Assembly: GCA_023512345.1 (NCBI GenBank) | Contig: JAILZT010000002.1 | Location: 434,001-498,000 of the forward strand | Length of the DNA stretch: 64,000 nucleotides | From: Paenibacillus sp. | GTDB lineage: Bacteria; Bacillota; Bacilli; Paenibacillales; Paenibacillaceae | Direction: 5' to 3' | In this document: positions 9,376-19,565 of the stretch, one piece after another | Numbering within the stretch: the first letter of the stretch is position 1 | Layout of the letters: every line of letters begins with the position of its first letter | Position numbers and translations under genes: made by a program | Notes under the pieces: generated by a model | Databases searched by the model: none | Told to the model about the DNA's origin: nothing | The model's input: only the letters and a program-made list of their open reading frames with translations

Positions 9376-10647
9376 ATGAACGTAAAACGCGAGATTTTGA
9401 AAAAATTATTCCTGTATCTATTAAGAAACTTTCTGCAGGGGGCAGCGATTGGAGTTGTTGCCATCGTCCTTACGGACCTTATCTTTGAGGTGCCACTTTT
9501 CTCTCAACCAGCCATTATAAGCATTATTTTCGTCGGCCTCGGAAATATTGTTACAGGTTTTTTAAACTTCAAGGCTTATGCAACCCCGTTCGCAGAAATC
9601 GAATCCTTCATTTCTACCATTGCCCAGGGCGATCTGACACGTAATATTGATTTGAAAAAACTCGGCCCTCTTAATCGATTCGGAGCGCCTATGAATTTGA
9701 TGCGTCAATCCTTGAATCAACTTGTATCTACTGCTAAGGAAACTGCAGAGCAGGTGAACCGTTCCATTGAAACCGTTTCGGTTCAATTAGAAAGTACGAC
9801 AAATGATTATAACCAGATTACTCATACCGTTCGTGAAATATCAACGGCCATTCAAACACAGTCACAATCAGCTGCTGAAAGCTCGCGGGCCGTGGATGAT
9901 ATCGCTGTAGGCGTTGGGAAAATCTCCGAAAGTTCAATTACTGTCGGAACTTCCAGCACCAATGCAGCGAGTGTCGCTGCCAGCACCAGAGAAGATATTG
10001 AATCCATGAATCACCAAATGAAACTAGTTCAGAGCGCTTTTGGCCAGCTTGCAACGACTATTCAAGAATTCGTGCAAATCAGTGAACATATCAGCGGTTC
10101 TATTCAAGCCATCACCGATATTTCTGGTCAAACGAATCTGCTAGCGCTGAATGCCAGCATTGAAGCGGCCCGAGCGGGTGAGCAAGGGAAGGGATTCGCC
10201 GTCGTAGCTAGTGAAGTGCGCAAGCTCGCGAACAAGTCAAGCGAATCAGCCAATGCAGTCCAAGAGCTGATTATTCAAATCAAGACCAATACAAAACAGG
10301 CAATGGACGCGATGGTGCATTCAGAGCATGTAGTCGATTCCAGCTTTCAAGTTGTCACAACTACAGAAACATCTATGCTCGAAATTCTCAATGCCGTTGA
10401 AACCATCAATCAGCAAATTCATCATATTTCCTTCATCGGAGAACAATTAGCCGCAGGTGGTGAAGAAGTCTCCGCAACTGTTGATGAGATGGCCAAGGCT
10501 GCCGAAAGCTCCAACAAGGGCGTGCTGGAAGTGGTCCATCTCACAGACAACGTGCAGGTTTCAATGAATGAAATCACCCAAGAAACGTCCAAGCTTCACG
10601 AGTTAGGAAATAACCTTCAGACGCTTATGAACCGTTTCACGATTTAA
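9376..10647 (+). CDS. Methyl-accepting chemotaxis protein-like signalling protein
   Basis: [41 protein letters not shown] signature; N-terminal TM segments; start moved to ATG 9376 behind GGAGGGAA. Confidence 0.9.
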   Translation: MNVKREILKKLFLYLLRNFLQGAAIGVVAIVLTDLIFEVPLFSQPAIISIIFVGLGNIVTGFLNFKAYATPFAEIESFISTIAQGDLTRNIDLKKLGPLNRFGAPMNLMRQSLNQLVSTAKETAEQVNRSIETVSVQLESTTNDYNQITHTVREISTAIQTQSQSAAESSRAVDDIAVGVGKISESSITVGTSSTNAASVAASTREDIESMNHQMKLVQSAFGQLATTIQEFVQISEHISGSIQAITDISGQTNLLALNASIEAARAGEQGKGFAVVASEVRKLANKSSESANAVQELIIQIKTNTKQAMDAMVHSEHVVDSSFQVVTTTETSMLEILNAVETINQQIHHISFIGEQLAAGGEEVSATVDEMAKAAESSNKGVLEVVHLTDNVQVSMNEITQETSKLHELGNNLQTLMNRFTI

Positions 10648-10760
10648 GTCAATGACATGCTAAAACAGGCCCAAAGATCCATCTTTATTCGTCGATTTTT
10701 ACGACCGAACTAAAACATGGAAATTTGGGCCTTTGTTTATTTGCAGGAAGGCTCCTCGTA

Positions 10761-11672
10761 CTAATTAACAGAATGCAAAGTTTTATCCAAAGCGATTTCC
10801 AAAGGTGTTGCAGCCACACCAAACCGCTCTGTGAATTTGCGACTGTCTACTATAAAATCCTCTTCAAATTGATATAGCATTTCTATGCTTTCTCTTGCCG
10901 CAGGTATGAACAATCCCCCTAATCGCAGCATCGCTCTTCCCATCGTTCGAATATCGGGTGGAAATCCGGCAATTTGATAGGCCTCTTCTATAAATTCCCT
11001 AGTCGTAATCGCCTCCGTATTGGGCACATGCCACGCCTTTCCTAAAGCATCATCATGTTGGCTAAGCACAACGAGTGCTTTTCCAAAGTCATCAATAAAG
11101 GTGTACGTATGTTTCTTATCTGGATTGCCCATCACTGTACAAGCTTTCCCCTTTGATATGGGAGTAAAAAGCCTTGAGCCTACAGAGGAATTATGTACAT
11201 TCGGACCAAAAAAGTCAGCCCCTCTCCCTATTGTCACCTGCAGAGAACCCTCTTCATATAATTTACTTAATATCCGGGACATATCAGCTCTAACCTTACC
11301 CTTCTTAGTCGTAGCAGCGATAGGTGAGTTCTCATGCATACTCCCTTTTACCAACCCGTACATGTACAAATTCTCAGCTACTACGAGCTTGGCCCCGGCA
11401 GCCATAGCACCTAATATGATATTATCCTGAAAAGGTATACATAGTTCACTCCACTTGTGGTACGGGGGTTGTGCACATTGAAAAATGGTCTTGTAGCCAT
11501 TCATGACACTTTTTGCTTGATCGATATCCATAAGGTCTGCCTTTGCTACCTGTACTCCCTGTGGGACAATTGCGGTTCCATGGAAACTAATCATTTTAAC
11601 AGGCTCTTTCTGAGCGACAAGCTCCCTCATTACAGCCATTCCTAACGGACCTGTTCCTAAAATCAAATTCAT
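10761..11672 (-). CDS. NAD-dependent epimerase/dehydratase family protein
   Basis: MNLILGTGPLGMAVMRELVAQ...; RBS GGAGGGGG before ATG 11672. Confidence 0.82.
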   Translation of the reverse strand: MNLILGTGPLGMAVMRELVAQKEPVKMISFHGTAIVPQGVQVAKADLMDIDQAKSVMNGYKTIFQCAQPPYHKWSELCIPFQDNIILGAMAAGAKLVVAENLYMYGLVKGSMHENSPIAATTKKGKVRADMSRILSKLYEEGSLQVTIGRGADFFGPNVHNSSVGSRLFTPISKGKACTVMGNPDKKHTYTFIDDFGKALVVLSQHDDALGKAWHVPNTEAITTREFIEEAYQIAGFPPDIRTMGRAMLRLGGLFIPAARESIEMLYQFEEDFIVDSRKFTERFGVAATPLEIALDKTLHSVN

Positions 11673-11725
11673 TATTATCCCCCTCCGATAAATACTGGAT
11701 AATAACAAAATAAACCCTATAGCTA

Positions 11726-12583
11726 CTATAGGGTCAATGCTTTTCTGATCGGAACTTGCAGCTCGACAATAAACTCTTCCGGCTTCATCATTTGTGCCAT
11801 ATCAACGATATAATGCTCGATAGATGCACCCCATTCGATGTATCCATTGTCCTCGATCCATTGCAGCAGCTTACTATAAATCCGTTTGCAGGATATATCG
11901 TTAGGAATTCCACAATAAAGGGCGGTAATATAATCGCCTTCAGGAATGATGCGTGTATAAGCGGCTTCCTGTCCCACATTATCCAGGAGGATACAGTATT
12001 CCAGATCGGATTCCGCGCGGTCGAAGGTCATAATATTCTCATGATATACCGTCATGATATGTCCTGGGGATGCTCCTATGGCTTCCACTTTTCCGAATAA
12101 TTCGGTGAACTTCACGATAGAAGGTTCCATTCCGCAGGCATACTGACCTCGGTCAAATACCACGTGCCGGTCGGGGAACCGTTTTAACTCTATAAGAACC
12201 TCCAGCTCTTTCAACCCATTACCTAATTCCTGAAGCATGGCGATTTGAGCTGTTCTCTGTTCAATAGATTTAAAGGTCTGTTCCAGTTTTTTGATCTCTT
12301 CCAACGTTTCCTTTTGCTTGGATTCGAGTGTTGTATACAGAACATCCAAGCTGTCGCTCCGCAGCATTACCCCGATCTCATCTAACGACAAATGCAGCAT
12401 CTTCATATCCTGAACGATCTTGATATACAGAAGGTCCCGGTTAGAATAATAACGGTAACCCGTTAATTTATCCGTATCACTAGGAATAACCAACCCGAGC
12501 TTATCGTAGTATCGCAAAGTCTGAACCGATATATTGCAGATTTTGGCCGCTTGGCCGATTGAATAATATTGATCATTACTCAT
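11726..12583 (-). CDS. MerR family transcriptional regulator with effector-binding domain
   Basis: YYSIGQAAKICNISVQTLRYYDKLGLVIPSDTDKLTGYRYYS; start taken at ATG 12583. Confidence 0.9.
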   Translation of the reverse strand: MSNDQYYSIGQAAKICNISVQTLRYYDKLGLVIPSDTDKLTGYRYYSNRDLLYIKIVQDMKMLHLSLDEIGVMLRSDSLDVLYTTLESKQKETLEEIKKLEQTFKSIEQRTAQIAMLQELGNGLKELEVLIELKRFPDRHVVFDRGQYACGMEPSIVKFTELFGKVEAIGASPGHIMTVYHENIMTFDRAESDLEYCILLDNVGQEAAYTRIIPEGDYITALYCGIPNDISCKRIYSKLLQWIEDNGYIEWGASIEHYIVDMAQMMKPEEFIVELQVPIRKALTL

Positions 12584-12711
12584 GTGACGCAACCCCTTTA
12601 CTAGACAAAAACACCTGCTCCTGATAGGACAATACACACATTGTATCATGGACGGAGATCGATAACATTGCGCACAGATAGACCGGTAGATGTGTATAGG
12701 ATAAGTATCAA

Positions 12712-12747
12712 AAAAAGAGCGCTAACCCAAGGGGTAGCGTTCTTTTT
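12712..12747 (-). terminator. Rho-independent terminator
   Basis: AAAAAGAGCGCTAACCCAAGGGGTAGCGTTCTTTTT. Confidence 0.7.
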
Positions 12748-12770
12748 CAGAAAAATACTATCCATGTTGA

Positions 12771-14492
12771 CTAGTTAATAAACTGGACATGTTGCATTAA
12801 ACGTTTTAACATAACAACCGCTTGTGCTCGACTAGCATTTGCAGAAGGAACAAACGTCTCATGGGTCATACCCGTAATGATGTTTGCATCAACAGATTGC
12901 GCTACAGCCATTTGCGCCCAGCTGCTAATAGAAGCTTTATCCTTAAATTTAGCTAGCGCTTGATTTGGTATTACGGAAGAATCGTTTGCTTTACCAATGG
13001 CAGTAATCGCTCTGGATATCATAACTGCCATTTGTTCACGAGTAATCGTATCGTTTGGCTTGAAGCTGTTACCTGTAAATCCATCAACCAGTTTGGCTTG
13101 AACAGCAGCGTTAATGGCTTCGGCATACCAATCTGTGGATTTCACATCTGTGAAGGTAGTTGAACCTCCATTCGAAGTTAATCCTAAGGAGCGAACCAAT
13201 AAAGCTGCGAATTCGGCTCTTGTAATGTTACTGTCAGGAGAAAAGCTGCTATCCGTCGTACCTTTTACCACGAGCTTGGAGGACAGCAGTTCAATATCTG
13301 ATTTTGCCCAATGCTTACTAATATCGTTGAACATTTTCGTAGAGGAAAGGACGGTATAAATACTGTTCCCATTCCGCTTGAAGGTAATCTTAGTAGAGCC
13401 GTTTGCTTGCTGGTTAAAAACCGCAGGTACAAAAGAAAATTGACTTGTTGACGGATCGTAAAGGACGACTGTAGAACGAGTAGCATCCACAGGAACCGTC
13501 AATACAATACTTCGATCTACGTATGTTGAACCAAACTGGTTTAACTCGATTGTTTTTCCGTTTCCTGTTGCAGTAACAGAAAATTCAATGGCATTTCCTA
13601 ATTGGGAAGTAGCAATGTTCTGTGCATTGACTTTGATTTTAGCGTTAATATCTGTACCCACTGTTGAGATATTTACTTGGATAACCGCATTAGCATCTGC
13701 AGCCCCTAGACTTTGGGCTATAGCTGCAAGGTTAATTATACTTAAAGGCAGTGAATACTCTCCGTCATTGGTTTGTAAAGAAATGATTGTATTAGGATTG
13801 CTAACAGCAGCAGCCGCTAATACCGATGACGAAAGTTTAAACTGAACGGCTTCGTGAGCAGGGTTGTTGAAAGTAATAAATACAATTGGAGCATCACTTT
13901 GGTTAGTCTGCGTTTGCGCTTTAGTCAGAGCGTCGGCAAGTGCTGCACTGTCCTGAGTGACAGTAGTGGTCACAAGGCCATTCGCTGCTGTTGAAGATAC
14001 TGCAATGTTCTTGCTTGTATCCACTTGGACTGGCTCCGCATTCGTAGCGGGCGGGGTTATTGGGTTGCCAGGCGCTGATATCGTTCCAGCAGGGACACTT
14101 ACACTTCCCGCTCCACTTCCTGTTCCCGATCCATCACCACTGCCACTACTTGCTGCTGTTACCACTAAATCCTGTGTATCTACTTGATCTGCTTGCCCCG
14201 CCATAACTTTATAAGTTCCGGCAGCTTCACTCTTAGCTAAAGTGAACGAACTGGAAAACTTCCCATCGCTAACCTTGGCAATATCGTAAAATACAGTACT
14301 TTTTACCGGACGCAATACTTGGATAATCACTTCATCCAGAGAGGATGTACCGGAAATCACCACAGTACCGCCTAGCTCAACAGATGAGAGTGTGTTCAAG
14401 GTAACTGCTGTGCTGCTTGCAAATGCTGCAGCAGGTACGAGTGAAAAACAAAGGGCAATAATCAACATCAACCTCAACTTGCGTAATTTCAC
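12771..14492 (-). CDS. Secreted SLH-domain cell-surface protein
   Basis: Signal peptide LRLMLIIALCFSLVPAAAFA; three C-terminal SLH motifs (ITRAEFAALLVRSL, ITREQMAVMISRAI, ASRAQAVVMLKRLM); GGGGAGGAATATCAAGGTG favours a GTG start at 14492 over the listed 14522. Confidence 0.85.
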   Translation of the reverse strand: MKLRKLRLMLIIALCFSLVPAAAFASSTAVTLNTLSSVELGGTVVISGTSSLDEVIIQVLRPVKSTVFYDIAKVSDGKFSSSFTLAKSEAAGTYKVMAGQADQVDTQDLVVTAASSGSGDGSGTGSGAGSVSVPAGTISAPGNPITPPATNAEPVQVDTSKNIAVSSTAANGLVTTTVTQDSAALADALTKAQTQTNQSDAPIVFITFNNPAHEAVQFKLSSSVLAAAAVSNPNTIISLQTNDGEYSLPLSIINLAAIAQSLGAADANAVIQVNISTVGTDINAKIKVNAQNIATSQLGNAIEFSVTATGNGKTIELNQFGSTYVDRSIVLTVPVDATRSTVVLYDPSTSQFSFVPAVFNQQANGSTKITFKRNGNSIYTVLSSTKMFNDISKHWAKSDIELLSSKLVVKGTTDSSFSPDSNITRAEFAALLVRSLGLTSNGGSTTFTDVKSTDWYAEAINAAVQAKLVDGFTGNSFKPNDTITREQMAVMISRAITAIGKANDSSVIPNQALAKFKDKASISSWAQMAVAQSVDANIITGMTHETFVPSANASRAQAVVMLKRLMQHVQFIN

Positions 14493-14525
14493 CTTGATAT
14501 TCCTCCCCTTCATGTTATTCATTTT

Positions 14526-16649
14526 TTAATCATTATTATGATTTTCATTACCAACATTGCTCATGGCTTGATCTATTTCAAGCTGTGTCTTTACAGTTGC
14601 TAGATTCAACCCGAGATTCATGGCATCGCTGCTATACTTACTAACTACAAACACTTTAACCGTATAATTAGGATTCGTAGCTGCATCACTTACATTGAAA
14701 TTTGCTGAGTACGTTCCTGTATTTACTTTTAAATTAGCCGCAACAATACTTACAGGTGTAGTACCATTGAACAATTCGAAAATTACCGTTTGATTTCCAA
14801 TAGTATTACTATCGTTGGCGTTGTTAAACAAATTAATTTTTGCAGTGATTCCATGATCCACACTCACTACTGGGGCAGTAATATAGAATATTTCAGATGA
14901 TTTATAAGCTCTGCCTTCTAGATATTTGCTGCTGAATCCTTCCGCATCTACACTAATCTTGTAGTAATGATCTTCTAGGAAAACACCTGTCAAAATGGTG
15001 AGCTTCCCTTCGCTCAGCGAATATTCCGAGGAAGTCAATTCTCTATCCGTCCCAATGCTTGAATCGTATACTACGACCTCTTTTACATGACTTCTCCATA
15101 CCGGATTATCCGCAAACACAAACTCACTTGCGCCATTACTTAAGACATATCCTGAAATGTCAGGGGTGTTGTAAGCAACCACTTCATCTACCGCACTATT
15201 ACGTACAGTATCGTATAAATCACTCACCACGTTAGCAGCAACTTTAACTTTTAATGAACCCTGTTGCTTCGGATTTTGAAAGAAAATATTGATTTTATCC
15301 CCTTGAACAGTAACCACATCCTGTACATCCAAGGCTGTATAGGTTACATCACCATCTGTAGAAAGGGTGATTTGTTCATGTAAGTGAGAGACTCCATCGA
15401 TAAGAGTTCGGTCTACTAGATCAGTGTTGGAATCAAACTCTAAGCTCATCCAACGGCCATCCTGTGAAAAGTATCTATCGTCCAAACCAAATCCTGTATT
15501 TTGAGGATAAAACCAATCCGTATTCACATTATTAACGATTACATTCCCGGCTTTATCTTTAAAATGGTTCGAATAAAAGGCGAAATAGTATTGATAGCCT
15601 GTGAGCGGCGCTGCAAAATGAATGGTTGCAACAGGACCTGCGAAGGTTACCATTACATCTGAAGGAAGGTTGTAATACCAGTTATTGGAGTTATACCACT
15701 GTACGTTTTGTAGAAAGCTCACCTCATCAGCCGCTGCACTAAAAATATCTTCATCAAAGACAATATTTAAATCCTGCAATGAATTTGAAAGATAGGAGTA
15801 CAGATAGGTTGGCGGTGTTGTATCTGCCGGGGCCGGATCTATACCCCCAACGTTGGCTTCTATTATAGCGGTGAGTCTGGAATCATTTTGGACATTTCCA
15901 TGACTATCCTTAAGGGCTCCTCCACTAATAGAGATCTGATTCATCGTTCCTGATAAAGCCTCCGTAAAGTGGATCTTCAGCTTTCCATCTTCAATCTTTA
16001 CCGTATCACCTACAACCAAGTGCTTCCAGGTGGAGTTTGAACCTCTTACTAAATAAATATAATTATCAAAAGCTTCTGTATTTTCTACAACATCTTCATT
16101 AAAAGTAATGGTTACATCATGATTATCACCGCTAATAGCGGTGCTTTGAATTACTGGAGGGCTAACCTGTAAATTCATTTCCTCATTAAGGTTACCAGCT
16201 GCATCCTTTAGAGTGCCGCTTGCGATTTTAATAGCCGTATTCGCTCCTAAGATGACTTTCATATCATTATCATAACTCAAATAAATCTGTCTGGAACTAT
16301 TTTGATAGATATCGCCTTGTCCAGAAACGGATACAAAATGTTCCCCGTCTGTCGCAATACTCAAGTTATTTTTTAGAAAAGCGATGACCTGATCTTCATC
16401 TGAATCCAGTGGTGCATTGATAGAGAAGTTCTCATCAAAATTCAAATACACATCATTGCCATCATAGGACTCAGCGCCTACAAAAGCCGGAGGGGTAATA
16501 TCATCTGCAGAGATATCAGCCGTTGCGCTAATAGCATAACCTTGACTAGGTGAAATCGTTAGGACTGAAGCAACTGTGATTACAACCGCCATCATTTTTG
16601 CTACAGGTTGCATGAAGTTTGACCTAAATTTCTTATTACTTGTTACCAT
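14526..16649 (-). CDS. Secreted protein with Ig-like/SwmB-type repeats
   Basis: Signal peptide; repeated 'VYLNFDENF / VTITFNEDV / LNIVFDEDI ... LKDAAGN / LKDSHGN / FKDKAGN' modules. Confidence 0.7.
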   Translation of the reverse strand: MVTSNKKFRSNFMQPVAKMMAVVITVASVLTISPSQGYAISATADISADDITPPAFVGAESYDGNDVYLNFDENFSINAPLDSDEDQVIAFLKNNLSIATDGEHFVSVSGQGDIYQNSSRQIYLSYDNDMKVILGANTAIKIASGTLKDAAGNLNEEMNLQVSPPVIQSTAISGDNHDVTITFNEDVVENTEAFDNYIYLVRGSNSTWKHLVVGDTVKIEDGKLKIHFTEALSGTMNQISISGGALKDSHGNVQNDSRLTAIIEANVGGIDPAPADTTPPTYLYSYLSNSLQDLNIVFDEDIFSAAADEVSFLQNVQWYNSNNWYYNLPSDVMVTFAGPVATIHFAAPLTGYQYYFAFYSNHFKDKAGNVIVNNVNTDWFYPQNTGFGLDDRYFSQDGRWMSLEFDSNTDLVDRTLIDGVSHLHEQITLSTDGDVTYTALDVQDVVTVQGDKINIFFQNPKQQGSLKVKVAANVVSDLYDTVRNSAVDEVVAYNTPDISGYVLSNGASEFVFADNPVWRSHVKEVVVYDSSIGTDRELTSSEYSLSEGKLTILTGVFLEDHYYKISVDAEGFSSKYLEGRAYKSSEIFYITAPVVSVDHGITAKINLFNNANDSNTIGNQTVIFELFNGTTPVSIVAANLKVNTGTYSANFNVSDAATNPNYTVKVFVVSKYSSDAMNLGLNLATVKTQLEIDQAMSNVGNENHNND

Positions 16650-16668
16650 CTGAATTCCCCACCTCTTA

Positions 16669-16699
16669 AATTTTAGTATTTCAAAACCCTACTAAAATT
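16669..16699. promoter_or_regulatory. Candidate operator or leader hairpin upstream of the surface-protein pair
   Basis: AATTTTAGTA (16669-16678) / TACTAAAATT (16690-16699) perfect 10-bp inverted repeat, 21-bp pitch. Confidence 0.35.
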
Positions 16700-16866
16700 T
16701 AGTATATATCCCCCCAATGACGGCAGAATGACAAACTTCGACAGAATTCTACTCTATTAGCGAAGAGGATTAATTTATGGGAGAACGCATTTGGTCCGTA
16801 TTTTGGGGTAATAACAAGTAACATCAAATTCAAATCCTTTCAAAACAAATAGAGAGGAATACCCAT

Positions 16867-17757
16867 ATGAAGCAAGCAATGATCATTATTAATCCCTCTT
16901 CCGGTAAGGAAGAAGCACTCCAATATGTCAGCAGCGTAGAGGGAATTCTGCGTGATAAAGGATACATGGTTATGGTCAAGGAGACGGAAAAGGAACTGGA
17001 TGCCACACACTTTTGTATCCATGCTTGCGAGGAATGTTATGACCTGGTCGTGTCCATCGGCGGGGATGGCACTCTTCACGAGACGATTAATGGACTTATG
17101 AATCAGGGACACCGCCCGAAACTCGGAATAGTGCCTCTAGGTACGGTTAATGATTTTGCCCGTGCTTTACAAATTCCCCTGAATCCCGAAGAAGCCATTC
17201 GGACACTCACTTCTTCCAGAGTGAAAGTCGTAGATATCGGTCGATTGAACGATCGACTGTTCGCGAACGTCGTTGCTGCAGGTTCACTTGCTGAATCACT
17301 GTCTTCCGTAACGTCAGATGATAAATCGAGGTTTGGCTCTTTTGCCTACATCAAGGAGGGCATAAAAGAGCTTATAAATCATTCGGCTCACCCACTAGTT
17401 ATTCATCATGATGGACAAGTCTGGGAAGGAGAATCTCCACTTTTCCTGGCTGCTTTAACGAATTCGGTAGGCGGATTTGAACAATTGGCCCCCGATGCAG
17501 CTGTTGACGATGGCCTGATCCACTGCTTTATCATTAAGGATCTGAATATATTCAAGACTCTAACGGTCAGCTTGTCTTTATTATTGGGTAACCTGAAGGA
17601 GAATAAGGATGTTATTTATTTTACTGCGAAGAAGATAAGTGTAAGCTCGTCAGAGTCAGTTAGAACGAATGTTGATGGAGAAGAAGGCCCGCCTTTGCCC
17701 ATTGAACTCCGAATCCTTCCTCGTCATATTGAAGTGATTGTTCCGGAGAAGGAATAA
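16867..17757 (+). CDS. Diacylglycerol kinase catalytic-domain lipid kinase
   Basis: MIIINPSSGKEEA...DLVVSIGGDGTLHETINGLMNQ...LGIVPLGTVNDFARAL. Confidence 0.93.
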   Translation: MKQAMIIINPSSGKEEALQYVSSVEGILRDKGYMVMVKETEKELDATHFCIHACEECYDLVVSIGGDGTLHETINGLMNQGHRPKLGIVPLGTVNDFARALQIPLNPEEAIRTLTSSRVKVVDIGRLNDRLFANVVAAGSLAESLSSVTSDDKSRFGSFAYIKEGIKELINHSAHPLVIHHDGQVWEGESPLFLAALTNSVGGFEQLAPDAAVDDGLIHCFIIKDLNIFKTLTVSLSLLLGNLKENKDVIYFTAKKISVSSSESVRTNVDGEEGPPLPIELRILPRHIEVIVPEKE

Positions 17758-17858
17758 AGTCTCCTAAATGAGGCGTATCCTCTCTATGAAAGGCCCTCCT
17801 ATATAGCTCCCCTCCTTCATATCCTGTTAGTAGATTCATATATGGAGGTGTTGGGAAA

Positions 17859-18293
17859 ATGGCAATGGCAATCAGTCCACTCTGCAGACAATATGCAACG
17901 ATATTAAGAGCGACCCCACAGATTATAAATGGGGTTTGTACGGCTTCATCGGTCCGAAATAATATTAAACCTAGAATATTAGGCAAAAACTCAAAATCCT
18001 TTTTAACAATTCCACAAGCCTTTTCGTTTGAAAGCATTGGCCGTGACGGAAGAGCCCTAAATCTGGGCGAGACAGTTATTCTGACGGCTGAGATCAATCC
18101 ATTTATTTCACGCCTTCGTAAACATGGGATTAAAGTAACCGCCCTTCACAATCACTGGTTATTTACCAACCCTAACATTTGGTACATCCACTTCGAAAAG
18201 GTGGAGAAACCGTTAGTATTCGCTAGAAATGTACGCGATGCACTAAATGTACTGACCACTAAAACCGTTCGGCCTGTCATGATAAAAAAATAA
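17859..18293 (+). CDS. DUF1259 (LppY/LpqO-like) protein
   Basis: RDGRALNLGETVILTAEINPFISRLRKHGIKVTALHNHWLFTNPNIWYIHFE; RBS GGAGGTG. Confidence 0.75.
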   Translation: MAMAISPLCRQYATILRATPQIINGVCTASSVRNNIKPRILGKNSKSFLTIPQAFSFESIGRDGRALNLGETVILTAEINPFISRLRKHGIKVTALHNHWLFTNPNIWYIHFEKVEKPLVFARNVRDALNVLTTKTVRPVMIKK

Positions 18294-18382
18294 ACTCATA
18301 AGATCGGATCTAACAAATTCAGGCTGCCGCTAAGTTGCGGTGGCTTGTTCTTGTTTATCTCTAACCCATATATAGACATGAT

Positions 18383-18401
18383 ATATATCAATATGATATA
18401 T
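18383..18401. promoter_or_regulatory. Candidate operator upstream of SDR gene
   Basis: ATATATCA-ATA-TGATATAT perfect dyad. Confidence 0.3.
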
Positions 18402-18440
18402 TATGTTTTGTAATATAGAACTTACCTTGGAGGGATCTTA

Positions 18441-19274
18441 TTGAAAACGATTTTTATCACCGGAGCTTCGTCAGGAATTGGTAGAGCCACAACCAAATAC
18501 TTCGCTGAAAGAGGATGGAATGTTGTCGCAACCATGCGCTCTCCTGAGAAGGAAACGGAATTTGTGGATTCCGATTCCATTTGCGTACTAAAGCTCGATG
18601 TTGAAAACAAAGCGACGATTGAAGCCGCAGTAGCAGAAGCAATCACAAGGTTTGGTAAAATTGACGTTCTTCTTAATAATGCAGGATATGGCACCATGGG
18701 AATCCTTGAAGCTGCTACGGATGAGCAGATTAGAAGACAATTCGAGGTAAATGTTGTGGGGATGATCCAAATGACCAGAGCTGTTTTGCCGCATTTTCGG
18801 TCTAATCAAGAGGGTATGCTCATTAATATTTCTTCTATGGGGGGCAAGGTTACTTTTCCTACTATGTCGTTATATCACTCCACTAAGTTTGCAGTAGAGG
18901 GGTTCACTGAATCCGTATCCTATGAATTAGCCTCACAAAATATTAAAACAAAACTGATTGAACCAGGAGCTATTGCTACGGATTTTGGCGGAAGATCCAT
19001 GGATTTCTTTTTTACTGAATCTTTAACGGAATATAAGCCGTTCACTTCTGCGTTTCTGGGTAAATTAGCTGACATGGAAAAAGATCCTGCCTACGCCTCA
19101 CAAGCTTCACTAGTCGCTGAAACGATCTATCAAGCGGCAACGGATGGTACGAGCAGATTACGATATGTGGTTGGACCCGATGCAAGAACCCTTATCGACA
19201 TGAAAGAGAATTCGGGGGACGAAGAGTACATGAAGAATATAACGATGCACTTTGGCTTAAGCTCCTCTCATTGA
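18441..19274 (+). CDS. Short-chain dehydrogenase/reductase
   Basis: MKTIFITGASSGIGRATTKYF...LLNNAGYG...SLYHSTKFAVEGF. Confidence 0.93.
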   Translation: MKTIFITGASSGIGRATTKYFAERGWNVVATMRSPEKETEFVDSDSICVLKLDVENKATIEAAVAEAITRFGKIDVLLNNAGYGTMGILEAATDEQIRRQFEVNVVGMIQMTRAVLPHFRSNQEGMLINISSMGGKVTFPTMSLYHSTKFAVEGFTESVSYELASQNIKTKLIEPGAIATDFGGRSMDFFFTESLTEYKPFTSAFLGKLADMEKDPAYASQASLVAETIYQAATDGTSRLRYVVGPDARTLIDMKENSGDEEYMKNITMHFGLSSSH

Positions 19275-19387
19275 ACCTCTTTCCTTCCACTTTAAGCATT
19301 GAAGAGGCCTAACTAGCTTTTAAGAAGCTAATTGGACCTCTTCTGTCTATTCTTGGACACCCTTAGTCACTATAATGCCCCCTTTTC

Positions 19388-19417
19388 TTGACAATAAATA
19401 AGTTTAGAAACTATACT
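19388..19417 (+). promoter_or_regulatory. Promoter TTGACA-18-TATACT overlapped by putative MarR operator
   Basis: TTGACA 19388-19393, TATACT 19412-19417; AGTTTAGAAACTATACT 19401-19417. Confidence 0.5.
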
Positions 19418-19466
19418 AAATTGACAGAATAAAACTTCAAAGAGCGCTTAATTTTTTTGAATATTT

Positions 19467-19483
19467 AGTTTAGTAACTAAACT
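19467..19483 (+). promoter_or_regulatory. Putative MarR operator
   Basis: AGTTTAGTAACTAAACT, perfect 17-bp odd palindrome. Confidence 0.6.
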
Positions 19484-19565
19484 TATTGCTACAACCTGGC
19501 TCTCTTTCACCCAATCAAGGCAACGATACAAGTAAAAAATATATCTTGTAAAAGGAGAAATCTTT

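Noticed and set aside
10663-10735. Possible structured RNA after the chemotaxis protein gene
   Set aside because: Only the outer GGCCCAAA/TTTGGGCC arms pair clearly; most simply a terminator stem with a long loop, no riboswitch core recognised.
17660-18097. 145-aa minus-strand ORF
   Set aside because: Overlaps the end of the lipid kinase gene and the DUF1259 gene; the latter has a good RBS and recognisable sequence.
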